DNA from: an uncultured Clostridia bacterium
GTDB lineage: Bacteria > Bacillota > Clostridia > Oscillospirales > Acutalibacteraceae
Length of the DNA: 16,629 bases
Direction of reading: 5' to 3'
Assembly (NCBI GenBank): GCA_937902305.1
Contig: CALDHV010000227.1
Location: 1 to 16,629 of the forward strand
Below are positions 7,056 through 14,153 of this stretch, one piece after another. Under the pieces are notes generated by a model, which was not told the DNA's origin, ran no database searches, and saw only the letters and a program-made list of their open reading frames with translations. Within the stretch, counting starts at the first letter, position 1; every line of letters starts with the position of its first letter. Made by a program: the position numbers and the translations under genes.

Positions 7056-8231
7056 ATGGCAAATAAAGACAGCTTGGACGCTTTTAAGGAAAACCAGGAC
7101 GCTCCCGCCGTGATCGACGCGAGCAAGAAGATGCGCATCGGTATCATCGGCTGCGGCGGCATCGCGCACGCACATATGAAAGCCTACCTGCAACAGCCGG
7201 ATGTGGAGATCGTCGCCGGTTGCGACCTGATCCCCGGCAAAGCGGCGGCGTTTATGAAGGAGTTCGACATCGCCGATGCCAAGACCGACTATAAGGATCA
7301 CACCGAAATGATCGCCGACAAGAGCCTCAAGCTCGACGCGGTCAGCATTTGTACCTACAACTGCCAGCACGCGCCCTGCACCATCGCGGCGCTGGAGGCG
7401 GGCATCAATGTTCTGCTGGAGAAGCCGTTCACCGTCACCACCGAGGAGGCGATTGCGGTCTGCAAGGCGGAGAAAAAGAGCGGCAAGCTGCTGTCCATTG
7501 GTTTCCAGCCGCGCTTTGACCCGAATATGAAGAAGGTCAAGGAGATCTGCGAGTCCGGCGTGCTGGGCAAGATCTACTACATCCAGACCGGCGGCGGCAG
7601 ACGCCACGGTATCCCCGCGGACGGCAATTACAGCCACACCACCTTCATCGAGAAGAACACCGGCGGCATTGGCGCGCTGGGCGACATTGGTTGCTATTCG
7701 CTGGATATGGTGCTCAACGCCATCGGCTATCCGAAGCCGTTGACCGTTACGGGCTATAAGTCCGCGTATTTCGGCACCCGCCCGGATTATTATGTCAATC
7801 ATCCGGAGCACGCCGCCAAGTTCGGCGTCGATGATTTCGCGGCGGGTTTCATCCGCCTGGAGGGTGACATCATCCTCGACTTCCGTATCGCGTGGGCGAT
7901 GCATCTCGACACGCCCGGTGACACCATCATCATGGGCACCGAGGGCGGTCTGCGCATCCCGTCCACCGATTGCTGGAACGGCTCCATCGGCGGCCCGATG
8001 ACCATTTACCGCACCGTCGCCGGATCGCAGGTTGAGACCAAGATCCCGATGATCAAGGCGGAGCAGGATAAGTGGTATCTGAAGATCCGCTCCTTCCTCG
8101 ACGCGATCAAGAACGGCACACCCAGCCCCGTGCCGTCGAGCCAGATCTTGTACAACCAGGCGATCCTGTCCGGTATCTGCGAATCCGCCGAAAAGGGCGA
8201 GGAGATCGAGATCGACATCCCGAAGTTTTGA
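7056..8231 (+). CDS. Gfo/Idh/MocA-family NAD(P)-dependent oxidoreductase, copy 2
   Basis: This 391-aa paralogue of the preceding gene is about four fifths identical by hand comparison and keeps the leader MANKDSLDAFKENQ. It has the Rossmann motif GCGGIA at 32-37, Asp57, EKP at 122-124 and LGDIGCYSLD at 208-217. Apart from one extra residue near the N-terminus, the copies differ in length only at one place: after GGGRR, copy 1 has IPTPFG and this copy IPADGNYSH, a net gain of three residues just before the catalytic helix. ATG 7056 is preferred to ATG 7050 because AAGAGGG at 7041-7047 is then 8 nt away and the start matches copy 1. The loop difference suggests a different substrate or a division of labour, for example an oxidation and a later reduction step. 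Substrate unknown. Confidence 0.92.
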   Translation: MANKDSLDAFKENQDAPAVIDASKKMRIGIIGCGGIAHAHMKAYLQQPDVEIVAGCDLIPGKAAAFMKEFDIADAKTDYKDHTEMIADKSLKLDAVSICTYNCQHAPCTIAALEAGINVLLEKPFTVTTEEAIAVCKAEKKSGKLLSIGFQPRFDPNMKKVKEICESGVLGKIYYIQTGGGRRHGIPADGNYSHTTFIEKNTGGIGALGDIGCYSLDMVLNAIGYPKPLTVTGYKSAYFGTRPDYYVNHPEHAAKFGVDDFAAGFIRLEGDIILDFRIAWAMHLDTPGDTIIMGTEGGLRIPSTDCWNGSIGGPMTIYRTVAGSQVETKIPMIKAEQDKWYLKIRSFLDAIKNGTPSPVPSSQILYNQAILSGICESAEKGEEIEIDIPKF

Positions 8232-8239
8232 TTAGTCAA

Positions 8240-8274
8240 AAAAGCGCGGTCAACATTTTGTTGACCGCGCTTTT
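8240..8274. terminator. Bidirectional terminator between convergent genes
   Basis: AAAAGCGCGGTCAACA (8240-8255) and TGTTGACCGCGCTTTT (8259-8274) form a perfect 16-bp stem with a 3-nt loop. On the plus strand the T run is four bases. On the minus strand it is six (complement of 8238-8243), so it is probably stronger for the small minus-strand gene ending at 8288. Confidence 0.92.
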
Positions 8275-8287
8275 CGATTGTGCGTTT

Positions 8288-8530
8288 TCAGCTAAAGGAC
8301 AGCTCGTCCTTTTTGAACAGCTCCTTGAACTGCGCGAGCGGCAACGGCAGAGCCTCTTCGCCCTTGTAGATCACCTTACCGGGCTTCTCCTCGCCATCAT
8401 TGTGGCGGATGCGCACCTCGACGACCGTGCCGCTCTCGGCGCGGCAGGAAATGCCCAGACGGTGCAATTCGGCGTCGGCATCCTGAATGGATGTCAAACC
8501 GTCATTGTTCCAACGGATACATTTAGCCAT
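8288..8530 (-). CDS. Small orphan protein, 80 aa
   Basis: The protein is soluble and mixed in charge, starting MAKCIRWNNDGLTSIQDAD and ending LAQFKELFKKDELSFS. The middle (TVVEVRIRHNDGEEKPGKVIYKG) alternates like beta strands, and the C-terminal part should be helical. ATG 8530 is chosen because AAGGAG (complement of 8539-8544) is 8 nt upstream. A GTG three codons earlier lies on top of that ribosome site and is rejected. The gene has its own promoter, divergent from the flippase promoter, and its own terminator, so it is a real monocistronic gene. I do not recognise a family and see no Cys pair or TM helix. Confidence 0.8.
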   Translation of the reverse strand: MAKCIRWNNDGLTSIQDADAELHRLGISCRAESGTVVEVRIRHNDGEEKPGKVIYKGEEALPLPLAQFKELFKKDELSFS

Positions 8531-8561
8531 ATCAAACACTCCTTATATTTATTTTTTTCAG

Positions 8562-8589
8562 TTTATCATAGTTACACCGCGCTTGTCAA
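8562..8589 (-). promoter_or_regulatory. Promoter for the 80-aa gene
   Basis: Read on the minus strand: TTGACA (complement of 8584-8589), a 16-nt spacer, and GATAAA (complement of 8562-8567). The -35 is a perfect match and the -10 is weaker (4 of 6). Start of transcription would fall near 8555, just before the ribosome site. Confidence 0.55.
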
Positions 8590-8609
8590 CCTTATTTTGT
8601 TACGACGGG

Positions 8610-8638
8610 TTGTTTTTTCGGTCAAAGTGTGGTATACT
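8610..8638 (+). promoter_or_regulatory. Promoter for the flippase/ttcA unit
   Basis: TTGTTT at 8610-8615, a 17-nt spacer and TATACT at 8633-8638. It is followed by an A-rich leader and the strong ribosome site AAAGGAGGGG at about 8658-8667. Confidence 0.65.
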
Positions 8639-8673
8639 GGTAAAAATTATATCGGCAAAGGAGGGGAGACGCC

Positions 8674-10089
8674 GTGGCAAAGCAAAGCCGCTATAAAAAG
8701 CTGTTTTCGAATACACTGATTTTGGGCATCGGCACATTTTGCTCCAAGGTGCTGACCATCCTGCTGATGCCGCTGTATACCGAGCATCTGACGACGGGTG
8801 AGTACGGCATTGTCGATCTGCTGGTGCAGGCCGCCAACCTGCTCATCCCGCTGGTATCGCTCGGGATGAATACCGCCGTCCTGCGCTTTGGTATGGACGG
8901 CGAAACGGACAGCAAAACAGTGCTGTCCACGGGGCTTGCGGTCGATCTGTTCGGCTTCGGTGTGTTTTTGCTGTTTTGGCCGGCGCTGGCACGTATCCCG
9001 CAGATACACGATTATTTGCCGATATTCTATCTGTTTGTGCTGACCTCGCTCATCCATTATCTGTTCGCGTATTTTATCAAGACCTTGCAAAAGGTGCGCC
9101 TGTTTGCCATATGCAGTGTCATCGGCACGGCGATCACCCTGCTGCTGGATATTCTGTTCCTGGTGGTGTGGAACGGCAAGGTGCTGGGTTATATGCTTGC
9201 CATCATTTTGTCCGACGCCACCTGCATCGTGCTGTTTTTCATTTTCGCGCGGCTATATCGGTATATCCGCCTCTCCGCGATCAAAAAGAGCGTGACCCGC
9301 GCGATGCTCAAATATTCGGTACCGCTGATCCCGACCACCGCGCTGTGGTGGGTGACGGACGTTTCCGACCGCTATATGGTCACATGGATCGCCGGCGCGG
9401 ATGCAAACGGGCTGTATGCGGTATCGTATAAGATCCCCAATCTGCTCATCCTCATCAGCGGTGTGTTTATGGATGCGTGGCAGATGTCCATTCTGACCGA
9501 GCGGCGGCAGGAGCGCCCCGCGTTCTTCTCACGCGTGCTGAAAATGTATTATTCGCTGATCTTCGTCTGCGGGTCGGGACTGATCTTGTTCTCCAAGGTT
9601 GTCACCCGTATTCTGGTTGCGGATGAATATTACGCATCGTGGCAGTATATGCCGACGCTGGTGATCGCGACGGCGCTATCCTGCCTGGTGACCTTCCTCG
9701 GCACGATCTATACCGTCGAAAAGCAGAGCAAGAGCACCCTATGGACGACCACGCTCGGCACGGTGCTCAATATCATCGGCAATTATTTTCTCATTCGCTC
9801 GATGGGAGCGCAGGGGGCGGCGATCTCGACCGCCGTCAGCTATGCACTTGTTTTCGTGTTACGTTCGTTCCACACCCGCCGCTGGGTGAGGATGACATGG
9901 GATATGCCGCGCTTTCTGTTCAGCTTTGCCATCCTGCTGGCGCAGAGCGTGGTGATGGTCAAGGAGGCGCGCGGCTGGGTGTGGATTGAGATCGGTATGC
10001 TGGCTTTGATCACCGTCGTCAATCTGCGTCCGCTGATCCAAAGCGTGCAGACCATCGTCGATAAGAAAATGCGGAGAAGAAGCGTATGA
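8674..10089 (+). CDS. Polysaccharide flippase, MOP/Wzx-type membrane protein
   Basis: This 471-aa protein is of the polysaccharide-biosynthesis/oligosaccharide flippase family, which moves lipid-linked glycans across the cytoplasmic membrane. It begins with a short basic stretch (AKQSRYKKLF) and then the family's first helices, with NTLILGIGTFCSKVLTILLM and EHLTTGEYGIVDLL at about 11-50, and has about 12-14 predicted TM helices. Length is normal for the family. The GTG start at 8674 sits 6-8 nt after a near-perfect ribosome site; no better ATG is nearby. Its stop overlaps the next start (ATGA at 10086-10089), so the tRNA-thiolase gene is translationally coupled to it although the functions are unrelated. 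The glycan moved cannot be told, as no glycosyltransferases are nearby. Confidence 0.9.
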   Translation: MAKQSRYKKLFSNTLILGIGTFCSKVLTILLMPLYTEHLTTGEYGIVDLLVQAANLLIPLVSLGMNTAVLRFGMDGETDSKTVLSTGLAVDLFGFGVFLLFWPALARIPQIHDYLPIFYLFVLTSLIHYLFAYFIKTLQKVRLFAICSVIGTAITLLLDILFLVVWNGKVLGYMLAIILSDATCIVLFFIFARLYRYIRLSAIKKSVTRAMLKYSVPLIPTTALWWVTDVSDRYMVTWIAGADANGLYAVSYKIPNLLILISGVFMDAWQMSILTERRQERPAFFSRVLKMYYSLIFVCGSGLILFSKVVTRILVADEYYASWQYMPTLVIATALSCLVTFLGTIYTVEKQSKSTLWTTTLGTVLNIIGNYFLIRSMGAQGAAISTAVSYALVFVLRSFHTRRWVRMTWDMPRFLFSFAILLAQSVVMVKEARGWVWIEIGMLALITVVNLRPLIQSVQTIVDKKMRRRSV

Positions 10090-10928
10090 ACACCTGTGCA
10101 GAGATCGAACGCAGTATACAGAAAAAGTATCGCAAGACGATATGGAATGAGTTCATCGGCGGGCTGAAAAACTATCGGATGATCGCCGCGGGGGATAAGA
10201 TCGCGGTGTGCGTTTCGGGCGGCAAGGACTCGATGTTGCTTGCCAAATGTATGCAGGAATTACAGCGTCACGGCAGTGATGTGCCGTTTTCGCTCGAATA
10301 TATCGCGCTCGACCCCGGCTATACGCCCGAAACGCGGCAACGCTTGGAGCAAAACGCCGCATGGCTGGAGTTGCCGTTGACCTTTTACGAGGATCGCATT
10401 TTTTCGGTCGTCGAGCGTAACAGCGCCGACGCGCCGTGCTACCTTTGCGCACGGATGCGCCGGGGCGCGCTCTATTCGTTTGCGCAGAGCCTCGGGTGCA
10501 ACAAGATCGCGCTGGGGCATCATTTCGACGATGTGATCGAAACGACGCTGATGAGCCTGTTTTATGAGGCGGAGATGCGCACGATGATGCCAAAGCTCCA
10601 CAGCACGCATTTCCCCGGAATGGAGCTGATCCGTCCGCTGTATCAGGTGCGGGAGCGGGACATCCTCGCGTGGGAGCGGTATAACGGGCTGACCTTTCAG
10701 CGGTGCGCCTGCTCGGTCACGAGTGCCGATGCTGCGTCCGCCGGCTCCAAGCGTGCCGAGGTCAAGCACCTGATCGCCGCATTGCGCAAAACCAATCCGC
10801 AGATCGACGTCAACATTTTCCGCGCGGCGCAAAACGTCAATCTTGAAACATTGATCGGATACAGGAAAAACGGCGTTTTTACCGACTTTTTGGCGGATTA
10901 TGAAAAAATAGTTGACAAATCGGAATAA
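10086..10928 (+). CDS. ttcA: TtcA-like tRNA 2-thiocytidine synthetase (PP-loop ATPase)
   Basis: This 280-aa cytosolic enzyme belongs to the PP-loop ATP pyrophosphatase superfamily. TtcA thiolates cytidine 32 of tRNAs using ATP and an iron-sulfur cluster. The PP-loop is SGGKDS at 44-49. The cluster-ligand cysteines are C118 and C121 (CYLCARMRRG) and C207 or C209 (QRCACSV), and the second conserved segment is GHHFDDVIET at 144-153. Length and motif order match bacterial TtcA. The start overlaps the flippase stop by 4 nt. The last codons contain the -35 box of the next promoter. Paralogous PP-loop families with other tRNA or sulfur-transfer roles exist, so the exact modification is inferred from family. 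Confidence 0.85.
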   Translation: MNTCAEIERSIQKKYRKTIWNEFIGGLKNYRMIAAGDKIAVCVSGGKDSMLLAKCMQELQRHGSDVPFSLEYIALDPGYTPETRQRLEQNAAWLELPLTFYEDRIFSVVERNSADAPCYLCARMRRGALYSFAQSLGCNKIALGHHFDDVIETTLMSLFYEAEMRTMMPKLHSTHFPGMELIRPLYQVRERDILAWERYNGLTFQRCACSVTSADAASAGSKRAEVKHLIAALRKTNPQIDVNIFRAAQNVNLETLIGYRKNGVFTDFLADYEKIVDKSE

Positions 10929-10940
10929 GTACGCTATACT
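10912..10940 (+). promoter_or_regulatory. Strong sigma-A promoter of the T-box/ABC operon
   Basis: TTGACA at 10912-10917 (perfect), a 17-nt spacer and TATACT at 10935-10940. The -35 box lies inside the 3' end of the ttcA-like gene. Transcription should start near 10947, giving a leader of about 400 nt. Confidence 0.85.
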
Positions 10941-10946
10941 GACAAA

Positions 10947-11234
10947 AAGAGAAAACCTTTGACCGGGAGTAAGTAGCTTTTGCCCCGCTGTGTCAAGAGA
11001 GTCGCGGAATGGTGAGATTGCGGCGACAGTAGCATCGGCGAATGGACCCGGGAGGGCAAACCGAACACCGCTTGGTCAGTAGGGGCGCCGGGAGCTCCAC
11101 CCGTTATCCGCGGAGCGCGCATATTCGGTGTGCGAAATGAGTGCTTCGGTCTTGACCGAAGAAGTCGGGTGGTACCGCAGACGTGTTTACGCGACTGTCC
11201 CAACAAATGTGTTGGAACAGGCGCTTTTATTTTT
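10947..11234 (+). promoter_or_regulatory. T-box riboswitch, probably tRNA-Trp responsive
   Basis: The untranslated leader has the T-box landmarks in order. They are: basal Stem I (CCGGG 10963-10967 with CCCGG 11047-11051); an AGAGAG bulge at 10996-11001; an apical stem GTCGC/GCGAC with GGTG at 11011-11014; CCGTTATC at 11101-11108, typical of the Stem II region; Stem III (CTTCGGTC/GACCGAAG, 11144-11161); and the T-box GGGTGGTACCGC at 11167-11178, whose TGGT should pair with the tRNA acceptor end. A terminator follows. Just inside the basal stem is GAA-TGG-A, so TGG at 11043-11045 is the likely specifier codon (Trp), in agreement with the TrpXYZ-like transporter downstream. Uncharged tRNA-Trp would stabilise the antiterminator and switch on uptake. 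GGC or ATC just upstream are weaker alternative specifiers. Confidence 0.88.
11191..11234 (+). terminator. T-box regulated terminator
   Basis: 11191-11205 pairs with 11210-11224 (13 of 15 pairs) around an AATG loop, followed by TTTTATTTTT. It lies immediately after the T-box sequence and would compete with the antiterminator helix. Confidence 0.8.
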
Positions 11235-11252
11235 CCGAAAGGCGGCAAGACT

Positions 11253-11309
11253 ATGAAAGAAACCACGATGGGACGCCGATGGCGACGCTCCCGTAACGTA
11301 AACCCGTAA
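11253..11309 (+). CDS. Possible 18-aa basic leader peptide
   Basis: ATG 11253 opens an 18-codon frame, MKETTMGRRWRRSRNVNP, between the T-box terminator and the lipoprotein gene, with AAAGG about 10 nt upstream. It is strongly basic and has one Trp codon. It could be a translated leader or simply chance. No other support is visible. Confidence 0.2.
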   Translation: MKETTMGRRWRRSRNVNP

Positions 11310-11349
11310 AATATACCCCGAAAATATTATAGAGAAAGAGGTCATTTCA

Positions 11350-12333
11350 ATGAAAAAAGTCATTCGTTTATTCAGCGTTCTTTTATGCGTGTCGCTCCTC
11401 GCGCTGGGGCTTGTCGGTTGCGGTGAGACCGATGGGGGAAAAACCTTCAAGATCGGCATCATTCAGTATATGAGCCATCCGTCGTTGGATAACTGCTATA
11501 CCGGCATTATCCAGGGCTTGGATGCGTCCGGCATCGCCTATACTGCTGAACGGCAGATCGGCTCTGCCGCCTCTGCGGCGGCGGATTGCACCGCCTTTGC
11601 GCAGAATATGGTTGCACAGGGCTGTGATATGATCATTGCGATCGCCACCCCTGCCGCCACCACCGCGTTTGCGGCGGTGCAGGGAACGGACATCCCGCTG
11701 ATCTTCTGCTCGGTTTCGGACGCGGTCAAGGCGGAGCTGGTTGTGTCGAATGAGGCACCCGGCAAGGCTTGCACCGGCACCAGCGATCGGCAGAGCCAGG
11801 AAGCACAGCTCGCGATGATCCGTGCGTTACAGCCCGCGCTCAAGACGCTCGGCGTGCTGTATACCACCAGCGAGCAGAACTCCATTGCCGCACTGGAGAC
11901 TTTGCAGGCGGTCTGCACGGCGCAGGGCGTGAAGCTGGAGGCGAGCGGTGTGCAGAATGCTTCCGATATTCCGGCGGCGGCAACGGCGCTGGCGGGCAAA
12001 GTGGAGGCTATTACCAACTTTACCGATAACAATGTCGTCGAGAATCTCTCGGTCGTGCTGGATGCCGCTAATGCCGCCGGCATCCCGGTGTACGGCTCCG
12101 AGATCGAGCAGGTCAAGCTCGGATGTGTTGGCTCGGAATCCATCGACTATGTGGCGGTCGGCAGAACGACCGGTGATATGGCGGCGAAGGTGCTTGGCGG
12201 CGTAGATCCGTCTGCACTACCGGTCGCGATCGTGACCGACAGCACACCGGTATTCAATTCTGATGTGCTGGCGAAGCTTGGGCTGACCGTTCCTGCAACG
12301 TATGCCAATGCCGAAATGGTGACGACCGGCTGA
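11350..12333 (+). CDS. trpX: ABC transporter substrate-binding lipoprotein, TrpX-like
   Basis: This 327-aa extracytoplasmic binding protein is of the ABC_sub_bind (PF04392-like) family, whose Firmicutes members with T-box control are proposed tryptophan transporters. It has a lipoprotein signal peptide: basic MKKVIR, a hydrophobic core, and lipobox L21-V-G-C24, so it should be anchored to the outer face of the membrane. The mature part starts with the family-typical FKIGIIQYMSHPSLDNCYTGI and later has IIAIATPAATTAF, PLIFCSVSDAV and LGVLYTTSEQNS, as in two-lobed binding proteins. Ribosome site AAGAGGT precedes ATG 11350 by about 8 nt. It leads an operon with permease and ATPase under a probable Trp T-box. 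The ligand is inferred from the family and the UGG specifier. Confidence 0.86.
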   Translation: MKKVIRLFSVLLCVSLLALGLVGCGETDGGKTFKIGIIQYMSHPSLDNCYTGIIQGLDASGIAYTAERQIGSAASAAADCTAFAQNMVAQGCDMIIAIATPAATTAFAAVQGTDIPLIFCSVSDAVKAELVVSNEAPGKACTGTSDRQSQEAQLAMIRALQPALKTLGVLYTTSEQNSIAALETLQAVCTAQGVKLEASGVQNASDIPAAATALAGKVEAITNFTDNNVVENLSVVLDAANAAGIPVYGSEIEQVKLGCVGSESIDYVAVGRTTGDMAAKVLGGVDPSALPVAIVTDSTPVFNSDVLAKLGLTVPATYANAEMVTTG

Positions 12334-12361
12334 TTATTTCCGAAAAGAGGACACATAGAAA

Positions 12362-13288
12362 ATGTCAATGCTACTCAATTATTGCAGTGTGTTTCTGTCC
12401 GACGGACTGATGTATTCCCTGCTGGCGATGGGCTTCTATGTCTCATACAGCACGCTGGATTTTCCCGATCTGTCGGTCGAGGGCACGGTGCTGACCGGAG
12501 GGCTTACCTTCAGCTTTCTGTGTGACATCATTGGGCCGTGGCCGGCGCTGATTGCCGCTTTTTTGGCAGGGGCGCTGGCGGGCGCCGTGACCGGCGTGCT
12601 CCATGTCAAGCTGAAGATCCGCCCGTTGCTGTGCGGTATTCTCGTTTCCACCGGGCTGATCTCGGTCAACCTGGTTTCGGCGGCGCTCATCAACGGCGGC
12701 GATTTTACGGCTATGGGCAGTACGCAGGTGATGCTGACCAATCGCGCGACGATGCTGAATACCGGCATCGGTAAGCTTCTGCCGAAGCTCGTCAACGGAT
12801 TTTTTGTCGGCAAGCTGGTGATTTTCCTGATAGTTGCGCTGATCTTCAAGGCGCTGATGGATATGTTTTTCAAAACCAAGAGCGGTCTGTTGCTCCGGGC
12901 GACCGGCAACAATCAGCAATATGTCACGATGCTCGGTCGTGATCCCGGCAACAGCAAGATACTCGGTCTGGCAATCGGCAACGGCTATGCTGCCGTTGCC
13001 GGCGCACTGATCGTGCAGAGCCGCGGCAGTGCCACGCAGGATATGGGACTGGGTATGATCGTTATCGGGCTGGCATCGGTCATCATCGGTCTGTCGCTGT
13101 TCGGCAAGCTTCGCCGGATGCGCCCGACCACTGCGGTGATCCTTGGCTCGATCATCTATCAGCTTTGCCTGACGGTCGCCTCCGCGCTGGGCGTTCCCAC
13201 GGCGTATAATAAGCTCATTATGGCGGCGCTGTTCACGCTGGCGCTGGTCGTCAGCACGCGGCAAAAGGGAAAGAAGGTGTCCGTATGA
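12362..13288 (+). CDS. trpY: ABC transporter permease, TrpY-like
   Basis: This 308-aa inner-membrane permease is of the branched-chain amino acid/LivH-type superfamily (BPD_transp_2), specifically the kind paired with ABC_sub_bind proteins. It has about eight to ten TM helices. The loop GLLLRATGNNQQYVTMLG near 179-196, followed by SKILGLAIGNGYAAVAGAL, is the family's cytoplasmic coupling region. The start is ATG 12362, 28 nt after the lipoprotein stop, with AGAGG at about 12346-12350. A second ATG two codons later is also possible. The stop overlaps the ATPase start (ATGA), so the two are translationally coupled. Expression would follow the T-box upstream. Confidence 0.88.
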   Translation: MSMLLNYCSVFLSDGLMYSLLAMGFYVSYSTLDFPDLSVEGTVLTGGLTFSFLCDIIGPWPALIAAFLAGALAGAVTGVLHVKLKIRPLLCGILVSTGLISVNLVSAALINGGDFTAMGSTQVMLTNRATMLNTGIGKLLPKLVNGFFVGKLVIFLIVALIFKALMDMFFKTKSGLLLRATGNNQQYVTMLGRDPGNSKILGLAIGNGYAAVAGALIVQSRGSATQDMGLGMIVIGLASVIIGLSLFGKLRRMRPTTAVILGSIIYQLCLTVASALGVPTAYNKLIMAALFTLALVVSTRQKGKKVSV

Positions 13289-14058
13289 TCGAATTGCGGC
13301 ATATCAGCAAGACCTTCTATATCGGCACACCGGATGAAAATACTATCTTCCGCGATTTTAATCTGACGATCGAGGACGGCTCCTTTGTGTCGGTCATCGG
13401 CTCCAACGGCAGTGGCAAGACGACGTTGCTCAACCTCATTTGCGGGTCGCTTTTCCCCGAGGACGGGCAGGTCATGTTCGGAGATAACGATGTGACCGCT
13501 TGGCCGGAATATCGCCGCGCACGCCGTATCGGACGGGTGATGCAGGATCCGAAAAAGGGCACCTGCGGGCATCTGACCATATTGGAAAATATGGCGTTGG
13601 CAGACAATAAGGGCAAAGCGTATTCGCTCGGACGGGCGGTCAATAAAGCCCGACTGGAGGGATACCGCACGATGCTGTCGCAATGCCACATGGGACTGGA
13701 GGATCGCCTGAACGCCCAGGTCGGCTCGCTGTCCGGTGGACAGCGGCAGGCGCTGGCGCTGGTCATCGCCAATATGAGCGATATTGACCTGCTGGTGCTG
13801 GATGAGCATACGGCGGCGCTCGACCCGAAATCCAGCGAAACCGTGATGGAGCTGACTGAGGATTTCGTGCGGCGGAAAAAGGTCACGACCCTGATGGTGA
13901 CGCACAACCTGCGGTTTGCGGTGGAATATGGCGACCGCCTGCTGATGATGCACGGCGGCAACGCGGTGCTTGACCTTGCAGGAGCGGACAAAAAGAACGC
14001 GACGGTGGATCAGCTTTTGTCCCGCTTCAACGCCATCAGCATCGAATGCGGCAACTGA
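13285..14058 (+). CDS. trpZ: ABC transporter ATP-binding protein, TrpZ-like
   Basis: This 257-aa cytosolic ATPase powers the preceding permease. All nucleotide-binding motifs are intact: Walker A GSNGSGKT at 39-46, Q-loop Gln87 (MQDPKKG), signature LSGGQ at 149-153, Walker B DLLVLDE at 168-174 with catalytic Glu174, D-loop ALDP at 178-181 and switch His207 (VTHNL). The start overlaps the permease stop by 4 nt. No terminator follows; instead an 11-bp direct repeat and the yebC promoter occupy the gap, so some readthrough into yebC is possible. Motifs alone do not give the substrate, which is inferred from the operon and its T-box. Confidence 0.92.
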   Translation: MIELRHISKTFYIGTPDENTIFRDFNLTIEDGSFVSVIGSNGSGKTTLLNLICGSLFPEDGQVMFGDNDVTAWPEYRRARRIGRVMQDPKKGTCGHLTILENMALADNKGKAYSLGRAVNKARLEGYRTMLSQCHMGLEDRLNAQVGSLSGGQRQALALVIANMSDIDLLVLDEHTAALDPKSSETVMELTEDFVRRKKVTTLMVTHNLRFAVEYGDRLLMMHGGNAVLDLAGADKKNATVDQLLSRFNAISIECGN

Positions 14059-14060
14059 TG

Positions 14061-14087
14061 CTTGCGGAAAATGATCCTTGCGGAAAA
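14061..14087 (+). repeat. Two 11-bp direct repeats downstream of the ABC operon
   Basis: CTTGCGGAAAA occurs at 14061-14071 and again at 14077-14087, 5 nt apart, just before the -35 box of the yebC promoter. It may be a recent small duplication or a pair of protein-binding sites. Confidence 0.5.
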
Positions 14088-14090
14088 GGG

Positions 14091-14119
14091 TTGCAAATCC
14101 CGCGCCGGTGTGATAGAAT
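14091..14119 (+). promoter_or_regulatory. Sigma-A promoter for yebC/pmpR
   Basis: TTGCAA at 14091-14096, a 17-nt spacer and TAGAAT at 14114-14119. The leader carries an AAGGGG ribosome site about 9 nt before ATG 14154. Confidence 0.65.
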
Positions 14120-14153
14120 AAACACGAAATAATAACGATAAGGGGACTTTTCG

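Noticed and set aside
8674..10928. Surface-polysaccharide biosynthesis island
   Set aside because: Only the flippase is present; the neighbours are a tRNA-modifying enzyme and an orphan small gene, with no glycosyltransferases.
12443..13953. Antisense frames over the permease and ATPase genes
   Set aside because: Both sense genes have intact family motifs and operon overlaps; the antisense products look like random charged sequence.
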